Below, piece by piece: positions 18,333 through 28,691 of a DNA stretch of 64,000 nt. The notes under the pieces are model-generated. The model was not told the origin of the DNA. It saw only the letters and a program-made list of their open reading frames with translations, and made no database searches. The first letter of the stretch is position 1; every line of letters begins with the position of its first letter. The position numbers and the translations under genes are program-made. Origin of the DNA: CAWATZ01 sp963784995 (GTDB taxonomy: Bacteria; Planctomycetota; Planctomycetia; Gemmatales; Gemmataceae); assembly GCA_963784995.1 (NCBI GenBank), contig CAWATZ010000003.1, positions 124,001-188,000 of the forward strand, read 5' to 3'.

Positions 18333-18812
18333 TTACAACTCCGTCAAAGTCTCCTCAAGGGATTTGAACCCAGTCCCTTCGGTGGGAACGGATGCCGGAT
18401 CGATGTGGCGATGGGGAGTCTTGAGCCAGCCGATCGTCTCAGCGATTTGAGCCCTGACCGCCTTGAGGCGGTTGATACTCTTTTCCAGCGCTTCCTGCTC
18501 GGATTGGGAAGCCTGAAGGCAGCTAGACGTTGGCCCCACAAGCAGGTGAATCTTGTTCATGAGGGCGAGCAGTCTTTCGACGGCCGCGGCGGTATCCTCG
18601 ACGTGATACAGAAACTTCTTCCGCTCGATCCCTTCGTCCGCAACACGAAGGTTTCCCGCCCAGGCTCCTTCCAGCATGTTGGCGGAGTGAATGGCACTTT
18701 CAACCAAATCGAGAACCCTTTCCTCGGTGTTCAGCTGAGTAGATTGGCAAACCGCCTCTTCGATAGGCTCAATGCTCGCGTTCAGGACCTGATGCACCAT
18801 GGTGGCTGGCAT
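18333..18812 (-). CDS. Uncharacterised helical protein
   Basis: 159 residues from ATG 18812 (MPATMVHQVL), supported by GAGG upstream; the frame extends to 18869 without support. Composition is alpha-helical throughout: ERVLDLVESAIHSANMLEGA, ERLLALMNKIHLL, SEQEALEKSINRLKAVRAQI. No known domain is recognised. Its tight spacing with the downstream 109-residue gene suggests a functional pair, possibly toxin-antitoxin-like, which is only a guess. Confidence 0.6.
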   Translation of the reverse strand: MPATMVHQVLNASIEPIEEAVCQSTQLNTEERVLDLVESAIHSANMLEGAWAGNLRVADEGIERKKFLYHVEDTAAAVERLLALMNKIHLLVGPTSSCLQASQSEQEALEKSINRLKAVRAQIAETIGWLKTPHRHIDPASVPTEGTGFKSLEETLTEL

Positions 18813-19132
18813 GTTCCATCCCTCCCTCGCTGCGGACATGCTCGGGCGAGTACCGCTGTTCACTAGCACCTCCCATTATATCGGCATGATTGTCCTTTTC
18901 GATAGAGCTTCAAGCTGGAATGCCTGACCTGCGTTCTGACCGCCAGCGGTCCGCCGGCCCCCGAATCCCCTGGCGGGTGGCGGGCAGGCAGGAAATTGAC
19001 ACGGAAAGACGTTCACCGGACACGCAAGGGCAGCACCTGGCCTCTCAGCCACCGGCGCCAAAGTGGCCGGCAGGGCAGGCAGAGCAGATCAGCGGTTTCG
19101 GAAGGCGTCTTTGACGTCGCACCGATCGCGGT
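18813..19132. other. Intergenic region with gene remnant
   Basis: No intact gene. The left part holds the upstream region of the 18333-18812 gene; the right end holds the remnant at 19089-19137. AT-rich start (18869-18905) then GC-rich sequence with no protein-like frame. Confidence 0.5.
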
Positions 19133-19137
19133 TCAAT
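19089..19137 (-). pseudogene. Remnant of a second copy of the 109-residue gene
   Basis: The + strand around 19096-19138 (TTTCGGAAGGCGTCT and GATCGCGGTTCA) repeats 18174-18215 with a few changes. On the minus strand it reads LNRDRCDVKDAFRN then stop, against LNRDLRDITDAFRN in the intact gene. It abuts the stop codon of the mutarotase gene, marking a recombination scar. Confidence 0.7.
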
Positions 19138-19579
19138 CCATGCGCACGCCGATCGTCAGCAGGATGTTGGCGTAGCGCTGCTGGTCGGCGGTCTGGATGG
19201 TCAGGGCGTGGTCGCTGGTCCCGACGGCCTTGTAGAAGTCCCACTTCTCCAGCGGCGCCAGGTTCAGCCGCAGGCCGGCGTCGCGGATGGCCTGCCGGTA
19301 TTGCTCCCAGACCGGCGGGTCGGCCGTCAGGGCGTAGGGGCCGGTCGTTTCATACATCATGGTGTTGATCATTTCGATTGGCACCGCACTGAGCAGCGCT
19401 TGCAGCACCTGCGTGCAGGTGACCACGCCGGGCATCAGGTTCAGACAGACCAGCTCCGCGTTGGGCCCCTTCTTGGTGGAGGCCGGATAGTTGCCGTCCG
19501 CGATCAGGATGGTCGAGTGGTGTCCCGCCCGGCCGATGATCTCGTTGATGCGGGGATGGATCAGCTGGTGCTTGAGCAT
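19133..19579 (-). CDS. fucU: RbsD/FucU-family sugar mutarotase
   Basis: 148 residues, the usual size. FucU/RbsD enzymes interconvert anomers of fucose or ribose. Visible family features: LIHPRINEIIGRAGHHSTI with the conserved catalytic His, LIADGNYPASTKKGPNAELV and, at the C-terminus, QQRYANILLTIGV. The GHHSTILIADGNYP run is characteristic of FucU-type members. Start ATG 19579 is two bases after the stop of the isomerase gene, so it is the last gene of a tight operon with dehydrogenases and an isomerase. Substrate is most likely L-fucose or a related sugar; that is inference. Confidence 0.88.
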   Translation of the reverse strand: MLKHQLIHPRINEIIGRAGHHSTILIADGNYPASTKKGPNAELVCLNLMPGVVTCTQVLQALLSAVPIEMINTMMYETTGPYALTADPPVWEQYRQAIRDAGLRLNLAPLEKWDFYKAVGTSDHALTIQTADQQRYANILLTIGVRMD

Positions 19580-19581
19580 AC

Positions 19582-20410
19582 TCAGTCCCTGGTGTTGCGA
19601 AAGAACTTGCGAAACGCCTCGATGGTCTGTCGGGCCGCCGAGTCCGGATCGGGGTACGGAAACGCCTCGGCGGACGCGAAGCCGCTGTAACCGACGTCGC
19701 GGAGGGCGGCGACGATCGGCGGATAATCGAGATGGCCCATCCCGGCCGGCCGGCGGTTGGAATCGACGAAGTGCAGATGGCCGATCCGCCCGGAGCCGTC
19801 ACGAATCGCGGCGGCCATGTCCGCTTCCTCAATGTTCATGTGGAACAGGTCGGCCAGGAGCAGGACGTTCCGGGTCGAGAGGTCGTTCAGCAGCCGGACA
19901 CCGGCCTCGATCGTGGTGGCCATGTTGGTTTCGTAGCGGTTGAGCGGCTCGTAAAGGAGCGGGACCTTGTATTGCCGGGCGTGTTCGCCGAGTTCGTCGA
20001 GGGCATCGCAGAGGTAGCCGGTCGCCGTAGCTGTGGTCCACGCCATCGCCGCTGCGGCCTTGCATGGAGCCGATGATCGCCGGGGCGCCGAACGAGCCGG
20101 CCACGTCGATGATCGAGCGAATGAAGGCACGAGCCCGCGACCGCGCTGCCGCGTCGGGCAGGCAGAGGTGCAAGCGGCCCTTGACCCAGCCGGCCCCCGT
20201 GCCCACGGCGGCCAGGGCCAGGCCGTGGTCGTCCAGCAGGGTTCGCAGATGCTTGGTGTCGATCGCCTCGGCGGCAGGGGGAAAGACCTCGACAGCGTCA
20301 AAGCCGAGGGCCTTCGCCTTGCGGCAGCCGGCGGCCAGGTCGTCCCAGAAGATGAAGGGACCGCCACGGACCTCCGGCACCAGACTGATGGTAACGCTGG
20401 ATCGAATCAC
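19582..20410 (-). CDS. Sugar phosphate isomerase/epimerase, one frameshift
   Basis: A TIM-barrel isomerase of the xylose-isomerase-like/hydroxypyruvate-isomerase-like superfamily, about 275 residues after correction. GTG 20410 has AGGAG upstream. The first half reads GFDAVEVFPPAAEAIDTKHL and IIDVAGSFGAPAIIGSMQGR; after one extra base near 20036 the second half reads GYLCDALDELGEHARQYKVP, LLYEPLNRYETNM, LLADLFHMNIEE, HLHFVDSNRRPAGMGHLDY. The Glu, Asp/His and Glu metal-ligand pattern of the superfamily is present. The exact substrate is unknown. It lies between the zinc alcohol dehydrogenase (gap 14 bases) and the mutarotase. Confidence 0.82.
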
Positions 20411-20424
20411 GGCATTGGCTCCTC

Positions 20425-21448
20425 TTACTCACCGACATCGACGACCGCCTTGATGACGCCGGTTTCGGGCCGGGTGTACGAGGGAAACACGTCGATCAGC
20501 TCCTCGAAGGCGGTCCGGTGCGTGATCCACGGCCGGGTGTCGATCCGGCCCTCCTCGATGAGCCCGATGATCCGGCGGAAGTCGGCGGCCAGGGCGTTGC
20601 GCGAGCAGAGCAAGGTGCCCTCCGAGCGATGGAACACCGCATGGCGGAACTTGACCTCGTCGCTGGTGATGCCGACGAAGACCAGCCGGCCGTGCTGGGT
20701 GGTCAGACTGAACGCGTTGGACATCGAGGCACTGCTGCCGGTGGCGTCAATGACCACGTCCGGCAGGTGGCCGTCGGTCAGGTCGCGCACGTCCTGTTCC
20801 AGCCGCTCCGACAGCTTGAGTCGTGTGCTTGACTCCCATGACCTGGCGGCAGAAGTCGAGGCGCTGCTCGTTCATGTCGAGCATGATCACCTTGGCCCCG
20901 GTCAGCTTGGCGAACTCCAGGGTGGACAGCCCGATGGGGCCGGCGCCGATGATCAGACAGGATTCGTCGGACTTCAGGGCCGAGCGTTCGACGGCATGAC
21001 AGCCGATCCCCAGCGTTTCCACCAGGGCGAGCTGCTCGAAGGTCAGTTTCCGTGAGACGTGGAGCTTGCGCGCCGGCACCAGGAACTGCGGCCGGAGACC
21101 GCCATCGCAGTGAACGCCCAGCGTCTGATGCTTCTCGCAGCAGTTGGTGTGGCCGCGGCGGCAGGCGTAGCACGTCTGGCAGTTGATGTACGGCTCGACG
21201 GCACAACAGTCGCCGGCCTTGACGTTGCTCACGTCCGGGCCGACGGCGAGCACCTCGACGCCGAGTTCGTGGCCGGGGATGCGCGGGTAGCTGAAGAAGG
21301 GCATCTTGCCGAGGTAGCCGCTGATGTCGGTGCCGCAAATGCCGACGCGATGGACGCGCACCAGGGCCTCACCCGGACCCGGCTTGCGGGGGCTGTCGAT
21401 GTCGATGCGCTTGAATTGCTTCGGTGCTTCCAGGGTGAGTGCTTTCAT
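20425..21448 (-). CDS. Zinc-dependent alcohol dehydrogenase, one frameshift
   Basis: About 340 residues after correction. Medium-chain dehydrogenase features in order: catalytic zinc CGTD near residue 38, PRIPGHELGVEVLAVGP with the catalytic His-Glu, structural zinc cysteines in CQTCYACRRGHTNC (residues about 90-103), Rossmann GAGPIG near 168, and the C-terminal substrate domain DVVIDATGSSASMSNAF. One extra base at about 20820 splits the frame between MGVKHT and LKLSERLEQDV. It belongs to the four-gene minus-strand operon and probably oxidises a sugar, sugar acid or polyol with NAD; exact substrate not evident. Confidence 0.85.
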
Positions 21449-21454
21449 GGGGGT

Positions 21455-22401
21455 CTATCTCAGCGGGGGTTGATCGTTGTTCTCCGGCCGGCCTTCGACG
21501 TAAAACCAGTTATGGATCGGCCGGAGGATGGCCAGCACCTCGCCCAGCAGCTGCTGGTCCAGCGGCTTGTGAGACCATTCGACCCACTTCTTGACATTCT
21601 CGGGGTTGGCCGAGCCGACGATGCAGGTGGCCATGTCCTTGTTCGCGATCGAGAACTGCAGCGCCAGCTGGGCGATGTCCACGCCGCGAGCGGTGCAGTG
21701 TTCCGCGGCCTTTCGGCAAATGGCTCGCACTTCGGGCGTGGCCTTGTGCCAGGGCGGCAGCGACAGGTTCGTCAGCAGCCGGGCCGAGAAGGGGGCGGCG
21801 TTCATGATGCCGACGCCGCGGCCCTGCAAGTACGGCACCAGGTCGGCCAGCATGGTGTTCTGCAGCGTGTAGTGGTTGTACGACAGGATCACGTCCAGGT
21901 CGGTGCGGTCGAGGACGTGGCGGAAGATCTTCATCGGATAGCCGCTGATGCCGACAAAACGCACCTTGCCCTGCTGCTGGATCTTGCGCAGCGCGGGCAG
22001 CGTCTCCGCGGTGATCTGCTCCACGTCCACGAACTCGATGTCGTGGCACAGGACGATGTCGAGGTACTCGACGCCGAGCCGCTGCAGGCTGACGTCCACG
22101 CTCTCGACCACCCGGCGGGCCGAGAAATCGAAATGGCTCGGGGCGTAGCGGCCCAGCTTGGTGCCGAGGTAGTAGCGATCGCGGGGCACGTCGCGCAGGG
22201 CGACGCCGAGCAGACACTCGCTCAGTCCCCGGCCGTAGTAGGGCGAGGTGTCGATGAAGTTCATCCCCAGATCGAGGGCCACGCGGACCGGCGCAGCGCC
22301 TCGTTGAGATCGACCGGACGAAACTCCTGCCCCAGCGAGGAGGCGCCGAAGGTCAGCCAGGAGAGCTGCAAACCGGTTCGGCCAAGAGGTCGGAACTGCA
22401 T
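21455..22401 (-). CDS. Aldo/keto reductase, L-fucose/L-galactose dehydrogenase-like, one frameshift
   Basis: About 315 residues. ATG 22401 (MQFRPLGRTGLQLSWLTFGA) is preceded by GAGGA seven bases upstream. After a missing base near 22290 the frame continues VALDLGMNFIDTSPYYGRG, the catalytic Asp-Tyr block of aldo/keto reductases, then YYLGTKLGRY (Lys), VEYLDIVLCHDIEF (His) and TCIVGSANPENV. The overall order and the SPYYG/CHD words resemble NAD-dependent L-galactose and L-fucose dehydrogenases. First gene of the operon: aldose oxidation, further oxidation by the zinc enzyme, isomerase and mutarotase. Pathway assignment is inference. Confidence 0.82.
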
Positions 22402-22417
22402 GTCAGGTTCCTCGGCC

Positions 22418-22439
22418 GGAACGCCACGGAGGGCGTTCC
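22418..22439. repeat. 8-bp hairpin between divergent genes
   Basis: GGAACGCC at 22418-22425 is inverted at 22432-22439 around a 6-base loop. It lies in the gap between the divergent aldo/keto reductase and sulfatase genes, so it is not a terminator of either. Confidence 0.6.
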
Positions 22440-22638
22440 CTACCTGGGGTGCGTACCGCTCGCGGCCCCACTACCGGGGCATTGTAGTTACTCAGCCCCT
22501 TCTCGTTCAGAGATGGTTTCCAGCACCCGGCTGGCGTCAAACCTTGCCGCGCCGAGTATAAAGAACGCAGCCCACAATGAGGATCGCCCATCCAGGGCCG
22601 AAACAACCTGCGCCAGGCCAGCGCGAAAGAGGCAAGTC

Positions 22639-25616
22639 ATGCGTTTCCTTCTCTCCATCGCGGCAGCAGTGCTTGCCACGGCCGCGAGCAGCGCTGCGGA
22701 AGCGGCGAAAAAACCGAACGTCCTCATCATCGTCGCGGACGACATGGGCTTCTCCGACGCCGGCTGCTACGGCGGTGAGATCGCCACGCCCAACCTCGAC
22801 AGCCTGGCAAAGAACGGCCTGCGCTTCACTCAGTTCTACAACACCGCCCGCTGCTGGCCGTCGCGGGCCGCGATCCTGACGGGGTACTACGCCCAGCAGG
22901 TGCGGCGGGATACGATTCCGGGCGTCAAGAGCGGCGGTCAGGGCGTCCGGCCGGCCTGGGCCCGGCTCTTGCCCGAGATGCTCAGGCCGCTCGGCTATCG
23001 CTCCTACCACTCCGGGAAATGGCACGTCGATGGCCAACCGCTGGCGAATGGTTTCGATCACTCCTACAGCCTCAACGACCACAACCGACACTTCACCCCG
23101 CAGCAGCACACCGAGGACGGCAAGCCGCTCCCGCCAGTCAAGGCCGGGGCCGGCTATTACTCAACCACCGCCATCGCCGACCACGCCATCAAGTGCCTCA
23201 AGGAACACGCCGAGAAACACGCCGACAAGCCGTTTCTGGAATATCTCGCGTTCACGTCGCCGCACTTCCCCTTGCAGGCGCCCGCCGAGGACGTGGCCCG
23301 CTACCGCAAAACGTATCTCGCCGGCTGGGACAGATTGCGGGAAGCACGCTGGAAGCGATTGCAGGAGCTGAAGATCGGCGGCACGGCGCTGTCGGCCGTG
23401 GAGCCCAACGTGGGACCGCCCTACGCCTTTCCGGAGGCGATCAAGAAACTCGGCCCTGGCGAGCTGAACCGTCCCCTGCCCTGGAACAGCCTGACGGCGG
23501 AGCAGCGCGAGTTCCAGGCGAACAAGATGGCGGTCCACGCCGCCATGGTGGACCGCATGGACCGCGAGATCGGGCGCGTCATCGCCCAGCTGCGGGCGAT
23601 GGAGGCGCTGGAGGACACGCTCATCTTCTTCCTCTCGGACAACGGGGCCAGCGCCGAGATCATGGTCCGCGGCGATGGCCACGACCCCAAAGCCGAGTGC
23701 GGCACCGGTGCGACGTTCCTGTGCATCGGGCCGGGCTGGTCCACCATGGCCAACACGCCGTTCCGCCGGCACAAAACCTGGGTCCACGAAGGCGGCATCT
23801 CGACGCCGCTGATCGTCCACTGGCCCAAGGGGATCGCTGCCCGCGGCGAATTGCGGCACGCTCCCGGACACCTCATCGACCTGGTGCCGACCATCCTCGA
23901 AGTCGTGGGAGGAAAGCGCTTCGAGAAGTGGCAGGGTCAGCCGGTGCCTCCGCCTCCGGGCAAGAGCCTGGCGCCGCTCTTCGCCAAGGACGGCACCGTG
24001 CAACGGGATTTCCTCTGGTGGCTGCACGAGGGCAATCGGGCCCTGCGCGTCGGCGACTGGAAGATCGTCGCCGCCGGGAAGGACAGTCCGTGGGAACTGT
24101 ACGACCTCAGCTCCGATCGGTCGGAAACCCGGAACCTCGCCAAAGAGCGCCCGAAAAGGTGCGCGAGCTGGCCGCGATCTGGACCAAGCAATTCGAGGAC
24201 ACCCGTGTCCTCGCGACCAAGGACCTGCCGCCGGCGCCGAAGCCCAACCCGAACAAGCAGCCGAAGCCGGCCCGGCCGAACTTCATCCTCATCAACGTCG
24301 ATGACCTCGGCTACGCCGACATCGGGCCGTTCGGCTCGAAGATCAACCGCACGCCGAACCTCGACCGGATGGCGAAGGAGGGGCGCAAGCTGACGTCGTT
24401 CTATGGGGCCCCGGTCTGCTCGCCGTCGCGGGCCGCCCTCATGACCGGCTGCTATCCCAAGCGGGCGCTGCCGATCCCGCACGTGCTGTTCCCGGCCAAT
24501 GACGTGGGCCTGTCCCCCAAGGAAGTGACGGTCGCCAAGGTACTCAAGGCCGAGGGCTACGCCACCGCCATCGTGGGCAAATGGCACCTCGGCGATCAGC
24601 CGGAGTTCCTGCCCAGCAACCACGGCTTCGACCTGCACTTCGGCCTGCCCTACTCCAACGACATGGGCCCCGCCGAGGACGGCGTCAAGAGCGACCTGGG
24701 TAAGCCACTGCCGAAAACCAAGGGCCCCGGTCAGCCGCCGCTGCCGCTGCTCCGCAACGGCACCGTGGTCAAGCGCGTCCTGCCCGACGATCAGCAGTCG
24801 CTGGTCGAGATTTACGTGACCGAGTCGCTGGCGTTCATCGAGGCCAACAAGGCCAAACCGTTCTTCCTCTATCTGGCCCACAACGCCGTCCACTTCCCGA
24901 TCTACCCCGGCAAGAAGTGGGCGGGCAAGTCGCCGCACGGGATCTTCTCGGACTGGGTGGAAGAGGTGGACTGGAGCGTCGGCCAGGTGCTGGACGCGGT
25001 GCGCAAGCACGGTCTGGCGGAACGGACCCTGGTGATCTTCACCAGCGACAATGGCGGCACGCCCCGGAGCGTCAACGCCCCGCTGCGCGGCCACAAGGGC
25101 AGCACCTGGGAGGGCGGCATGCGCGAGCCCACCATCGCCTGGTGGCCGGGGCAAATCCCCGCTGGCACTCAGACCGACGCCATCACCGGCATGTTCGACG
25201 TCCTGCCGACGTTCGCGGCCCTCGCCGGCGGCAAGGTCCCGACCGATCGCAAGATCGATGGGGCCAACGTCTGGCCGCAGCTGGCGGGAGTCAAGGACGC
25301 CAAACCGGCCCACGAGACCTTCTACTACTATCGCGGTCTGAAGCTGGAAGCGGTCCGCCACGGCGACTGGAAGCTGCAGCTGGGCGAACAGCCGAAGCTG
25401 TACAACCTCAAGACCGACATCGGGGAAAAGACGGACGTGGCCGCGGCCAATCCCGAAATCGTCAAGCGGCTGCAAGGTCTCGCCGAGGCCATGAAAGACG
25501 ATCTCGGACTCGACGGTCCCGCTCGCGGTTCGCGGGAACTGGGGAAGGTCAAGAACGCACGACCATTGATCGACCGGGACGGCAAGATCCGGCCGGGGTT
25601 TGAACCCCAAAAGTGA
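22639..25616 (+). CDS. Double sulfatase (two tandem sulfatase domains), one frameshift
   Basis: About 992 residues. ATG 22639 has AGAGG seven bases upstream and a signal peptide (LLSIAAAVLATAASSAAEA). Domain 1 has VADDMGFSD metal ligands near residue 34 and the formylglycine site ARCWPSRAAILTG, Cys72. A frame change (one base missing) near 24152 joins KERP to EKVRELAAIWTKQFEDTRVL, then a Pro/Lys linker (PPAPKPNPNKQPKPARP) leads directly into domain 2: NFILINVDDLGYADIG and VCSPSRAALMTG. Domain 2 has no signal peptide of its own, supporting a true fusion rather than two genes. Both active sites are Cys-type and need a formylglycine-generating enzyme, not seen here. Substrates are probably sulfated polysaccharides. 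Confidence 0.85.
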
Positions 25617-25712
25617 GCGTTGGCCGGAGATTGGCGTGAAAAGAATCAGACGCGCCTGGCCCTCGGCGGGCACTATAGAGCAGGACACCGCCCATCGAGG
25701 GATACCAGGCCA

Positions 25713-28682
25713 ATGGCAAAAGTCCACGATCCGTTCCTGGCCGGACGCAAGGCGCGACTATCGCTTGTGCTGGGGCTGACCACGCTGGCGGCCGGGATAA
25801 GCCTGGCGGCTCTCCCCGCCCAGCTCGCACCGGGGCCGGTCGCGGCGACCGAGGCGGAGCTGTATCTGCCGCCGCCCGAGCCGGTCGCCAAACCCCACGA
25901 CGAGCAGGTGCTGGCGCTGGCGTTCTCTCCCGACGGCAAGAAACTGGTCACGGCCGGGGCCCGGTACACTCTCCCCGGGCAAATCAAGATCTGGGACGTG
26001 GCCACGGGCCGGGACCTGGTCACCATCCGGGGCCTCAAGGGTGTCCGGGCGGTCGCGTTCTCTCCGGACGGAACCACGTTCGCCACCGGCGATTTCAACG
26101 GGGAGATCAAGCTGCGCGACAGCACCACCGGCGACGTGCGTGCGCTGGTGAAAGCGCACACCGTCGGCGTCAACGGGGTGGCCTTTTCCCGCGATGGCAA
26201 AATGCTGGCCAGTGCCGGGCTGGACCGGACCGTGAAACTCTGGACCGTCGAGGGCTTGCAGGAACAGCAAGTGTTTCACGGCCACACCGACATGGTCTTT
26301 TCGGTGGCGTTCTTCCGCCACGGTAAGGCCCTGGTGTCCTGCGGCCAGGATCAGACGGCCCGCATCTGGGACCTCGGCACCGGCAAGGAAAAGCTCACCT
26401 TGACCGGCCATCGCAATGGCGTCGAGACGGTCGCCGTCTCGCCGGACGACAAGGTGGTGGCCACGGCCGGCTGGGACGGCACCATCCGCCTCTGGGACGC
26501 CGAGAGCGGCACGAGCCAGGCGATCCTGCAACTGCCCCGACCTCGTTCCTTCAACGCGGTGGCTTTTTCCCCGGATGGGACAAAGCTGGCCGGCGGCGCC
26601 GCGGATGGGCTGGTTTCCCTTTGGGACGTGAAGACAGGGAAACCGCTTGGGAACCTGCAACAGCACAGCTCGACGGTCTGGGCGCTGGCTTTTTCGCCGG
26701 ATGGCAAAACCCTGGCCAGCGGCAGCTCGGACCGGACCGCCAAGCTGCGGGACCTGGAGGCCGGCAAGGAAGCGAAGACGCTGCACACCGGTTTCCTGGC
26801 CGGCCAGCCCGCCCTGAGCCTGGCTTACGCACCGGATGGCAGAGCCCTTGGAGTGACCACGGGAGAGAAGACGGCACAGGTCCTCGATGCGAAAACAGGC
26901 GCCCGGCTCTTCCTCCTGTCGGGGCACGCGGAGACGGTGACCTGCCTGGCGTTTTCGCCGGCGGGGCAGTATCTGGCCACCGGCAGCCTGGACGCGACCG
27001 TCAAGGTCTGGGACCGGGCCACCGGCAAGGAAAAACACACCTTGAAGGGTCACGGCGGTGGAGTACAGGCGCTGGTCTTCACGGCGGACGGCAAGAAGCT
27101 GGTCAGCGCCGGCGACGACAGGACCATCACAATCTGGGATGCCGAGCTGGGGAAGGAACTGGCCACGCTCAAGGGCCACCAGGCGAAGATCCAGGCCCTG
27201 GCCCTGTCGGGGGATGGCCGCAGCCTGGTCAGCGGCAGTGCGGACGGCGCCCTCAAGCTGTGGGACCTGGCTCAGCAGAAGGAAGCCGGGATACTCCCGG
27301 GGCACGCGGCACCGATCCGGGCACTGGCCGTGGCCGGCTCGGGCACCCTGGCCAGCGGCAGCGAAGACGGCATCGTCAAACTGTGGGACCTGGCCCAGGG
27401 CAAGGAACGGCACACTCTCAAGCACCCCGCCGCAGTGTCGGCGCTGGTGTTATCTCCCAGCGGCCGAACCCTGGTCAGCGGCGGACTGGACGCCGCCGTG
27501 CGTACGTGGGATACGGACACCGGCAAGCCACGCGGGACCCTTCCGGGACACGGCGATGGCGTCACCGCGCTGGCCATCCATCCCCAGGGACAGCACCTGC
27601 TCAGCGCGGGTCGGGATGCGGCGCTGCTGCGCTGGCAGCGGGCCGCCAGTGGTTTCCCGCAGTTGCCCCTGATCTTCCGCCAGGATTTTCGCAACCGGCC
27701 GATCGATGAGCAGTCCCTCAAGTATGAGCCAGCCAGCGCCGCCAGGCACGTCCAGGTCGAAGCGGAGGGCCTGCGCATCAGCCTTCCCGGAGAGCAGGTC
27801 AACCGCCAGCCGACCGGTTTCAAGACCCGGTTCCGCGTCCAGGGCGATTTTGACGTGGTCGTGTCCTACGAATTGCTTCAGGCGGACCGGCCCAGCAAGG
27901 GGCCCGGCATCGGCGTGACCCTGTACCTGGTGTGCGACAATCCCGCCAAGGATGCCCTGATGCTGGGCCGGGTCAACCGCAAGGAGGACAATGGCTACAA
28001 CTGCAACAAGATGTTCAAGGACGCCAATGGAAAACGGCACTTCCTCAATGAACCGGTTGCCTCCCAGAGTCGATCGGGCAAGCTCCGGTTGGTGCGCCGG
28101 GGATCGGTCGTCACGTTCCTGGTGGCGGAGGAAGGCTTCGAGGCGTTCCGGAAGCTGTGCGAGCGGGAACTGAGCGACGATCTCGCTTACGTCCGTGTGG
28201 CCGGCGATGCGGGCAACGCCGACAGTCCGCCCCTGGAAGTGCGGATTGTGGATTTCGAGGTCCGGGGCGAACAAGCGCCCCTGGCACCACTGGCGCCCGG
28301 CGACCGGCCCGCGGGGGCTTTTCCCCCCGCCCTGCAACCTCCTGGCGTCTTTGGGAACCCGCCGCCCCAAGGTGGGTTCGCGGAAGCCCCGGCGACCCGG
28401 CCCAGCAAATGGCTGGCCACGGCGCTGATCCTGGGTCTGCCGACCCTTGCCGGCTTTGTCGCCCTGGCTGTCTGGGTTCATCGGAAACAAAGCCGCGCTG
28501 CGCCGGCAGCCGCGACGGCCCCTGCCCGCGACCAACCGCGCCGAGTAGAGGCCCCCGCGGCGATTGCCTTCGCCTGTCCCGACTGCGGCCAGAAACTCAA
28601 GGTCAAGGCGGAACGGGCCGGCACCAAGGTCAAATGCGCCCGTTGCAGCGAGGCCGTGTTTGTGCCGCGCCACCAGGCGTAG
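25713..28682 (+). CDS. WD40 beta-propeller, DUF1583-like domain, TM and zinc ribbon
   Basis: 989 residues from ATG 25713. An N-terminal hydrophobic segment (LSLVLGLTTLAAGISLAALPA) exports or anchors it. About fourteen WD40 repeats follow (residues 60-665), recognisable from recurring ALAFSPDGKTLASGSSDRTA and KLWDLA patterns, enough for two propellers. Residues about 670-870 are a DUF1583-like jelly-roll (FRVQGDFDVVVSYELLQADRP). Then a Pro-rich linker, one membrane helix (WLATALILGLPTLAGFVALA) and a C-terminal zinc ribbon with two CxxC pairs (FACPDCGQKLKVKAERAG, KCARCSE). A large scaffold or sensor with its ribbon on the other side of the membrane is inferred. No frameshift. Confidence 0.88.
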   Translation: MAKVHDPFLAGRKARLSLVLGLTTLAAGISLAALPAQLAPGPVAATEAELYLPPPEPVAKPHDEQVLALAFSPDGKKLVTAGARYTLPGQIKIWDVATGRDLVTIRGLKGVRAVAFSPDGTTFATGDFNGEIKLRDSTTGDVRALVKAHTVGVNGVAFSRDGKMLASAGLDRTVKLWTVEGLQEQQVFHGHTDMVFSVAFFRHGKALVSCGQDQTARIWDLGTGKEKLTLTGHRNGVETVAVSPDDKVVATAGWDGTIRLWDAESGTSQAILQLPRPRSFNAVAFSPDGTKLAGGAADGLVSLWDVKTGKPLGNLQQHSSTVWALAFSPDGKTLASGSSDRTAKLRDLEAGKEAKTLHTGFLAGQPALSLAYAPDGRALGVTTGEKTAQVLDAKTGARLFLLSGHAETVTCLAFSPAGQYLATGSLDATVKVWDRATGKEKHTLKGHGGGVQALVFTADGKKLVSAGDDRTITIWDAELGKELATLKGHQAKIQALALSGDGRSLVSGSADGALKLWDLAQQKEAGILPGHAAPIRALAVAGSGTLASGSEDGIVKLWDLAQGKERHTLKHPAAVSALVLSPSGRTLVSGGLDAAVRTWDTDTGKPRGTLPGHGDGVTALAIHPQGQHLLSAGRDAALLRWQRAASGFPQLPLIFRQDFRNRPIDEQSLKYEPASAARHVQVEAEGLRISLPGEQVNRQPTGFKTRFRVQGDFDVVVSYELLQADRPSKGPGIGVTLYLVCDNPAKDALMLGRVNRKEDNGYNCNKMFKDANGKRHFLNEPVASQSRSGKLRLVRRGSVVTFLVAEEGFEAFRKLCERELSDDLAYVRVAGDAGNADSPPLEVRIVDFEVRGEQAPLAPLAPGDRPAGAFPPALQPPGVFGNPPPQGGFAEAPATRPSKWLATALILGLPTLAGFVALAVWVHRKQSRAAPAAATAPARDQPRRVEAPAAIAFACPDCGQKLKVKAERAGTKVKCARCSEAVFVPRHQA

Positions 28683-28691
28683 CCCCTGCCG

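Noticed and set aside
25758..27425. A 555-codon minus-strand frame opposite the WD40 gene
   Set aside because: Repetitive WD40 codons create long open antisense frames; the sense frame carries clear propeller repeats.
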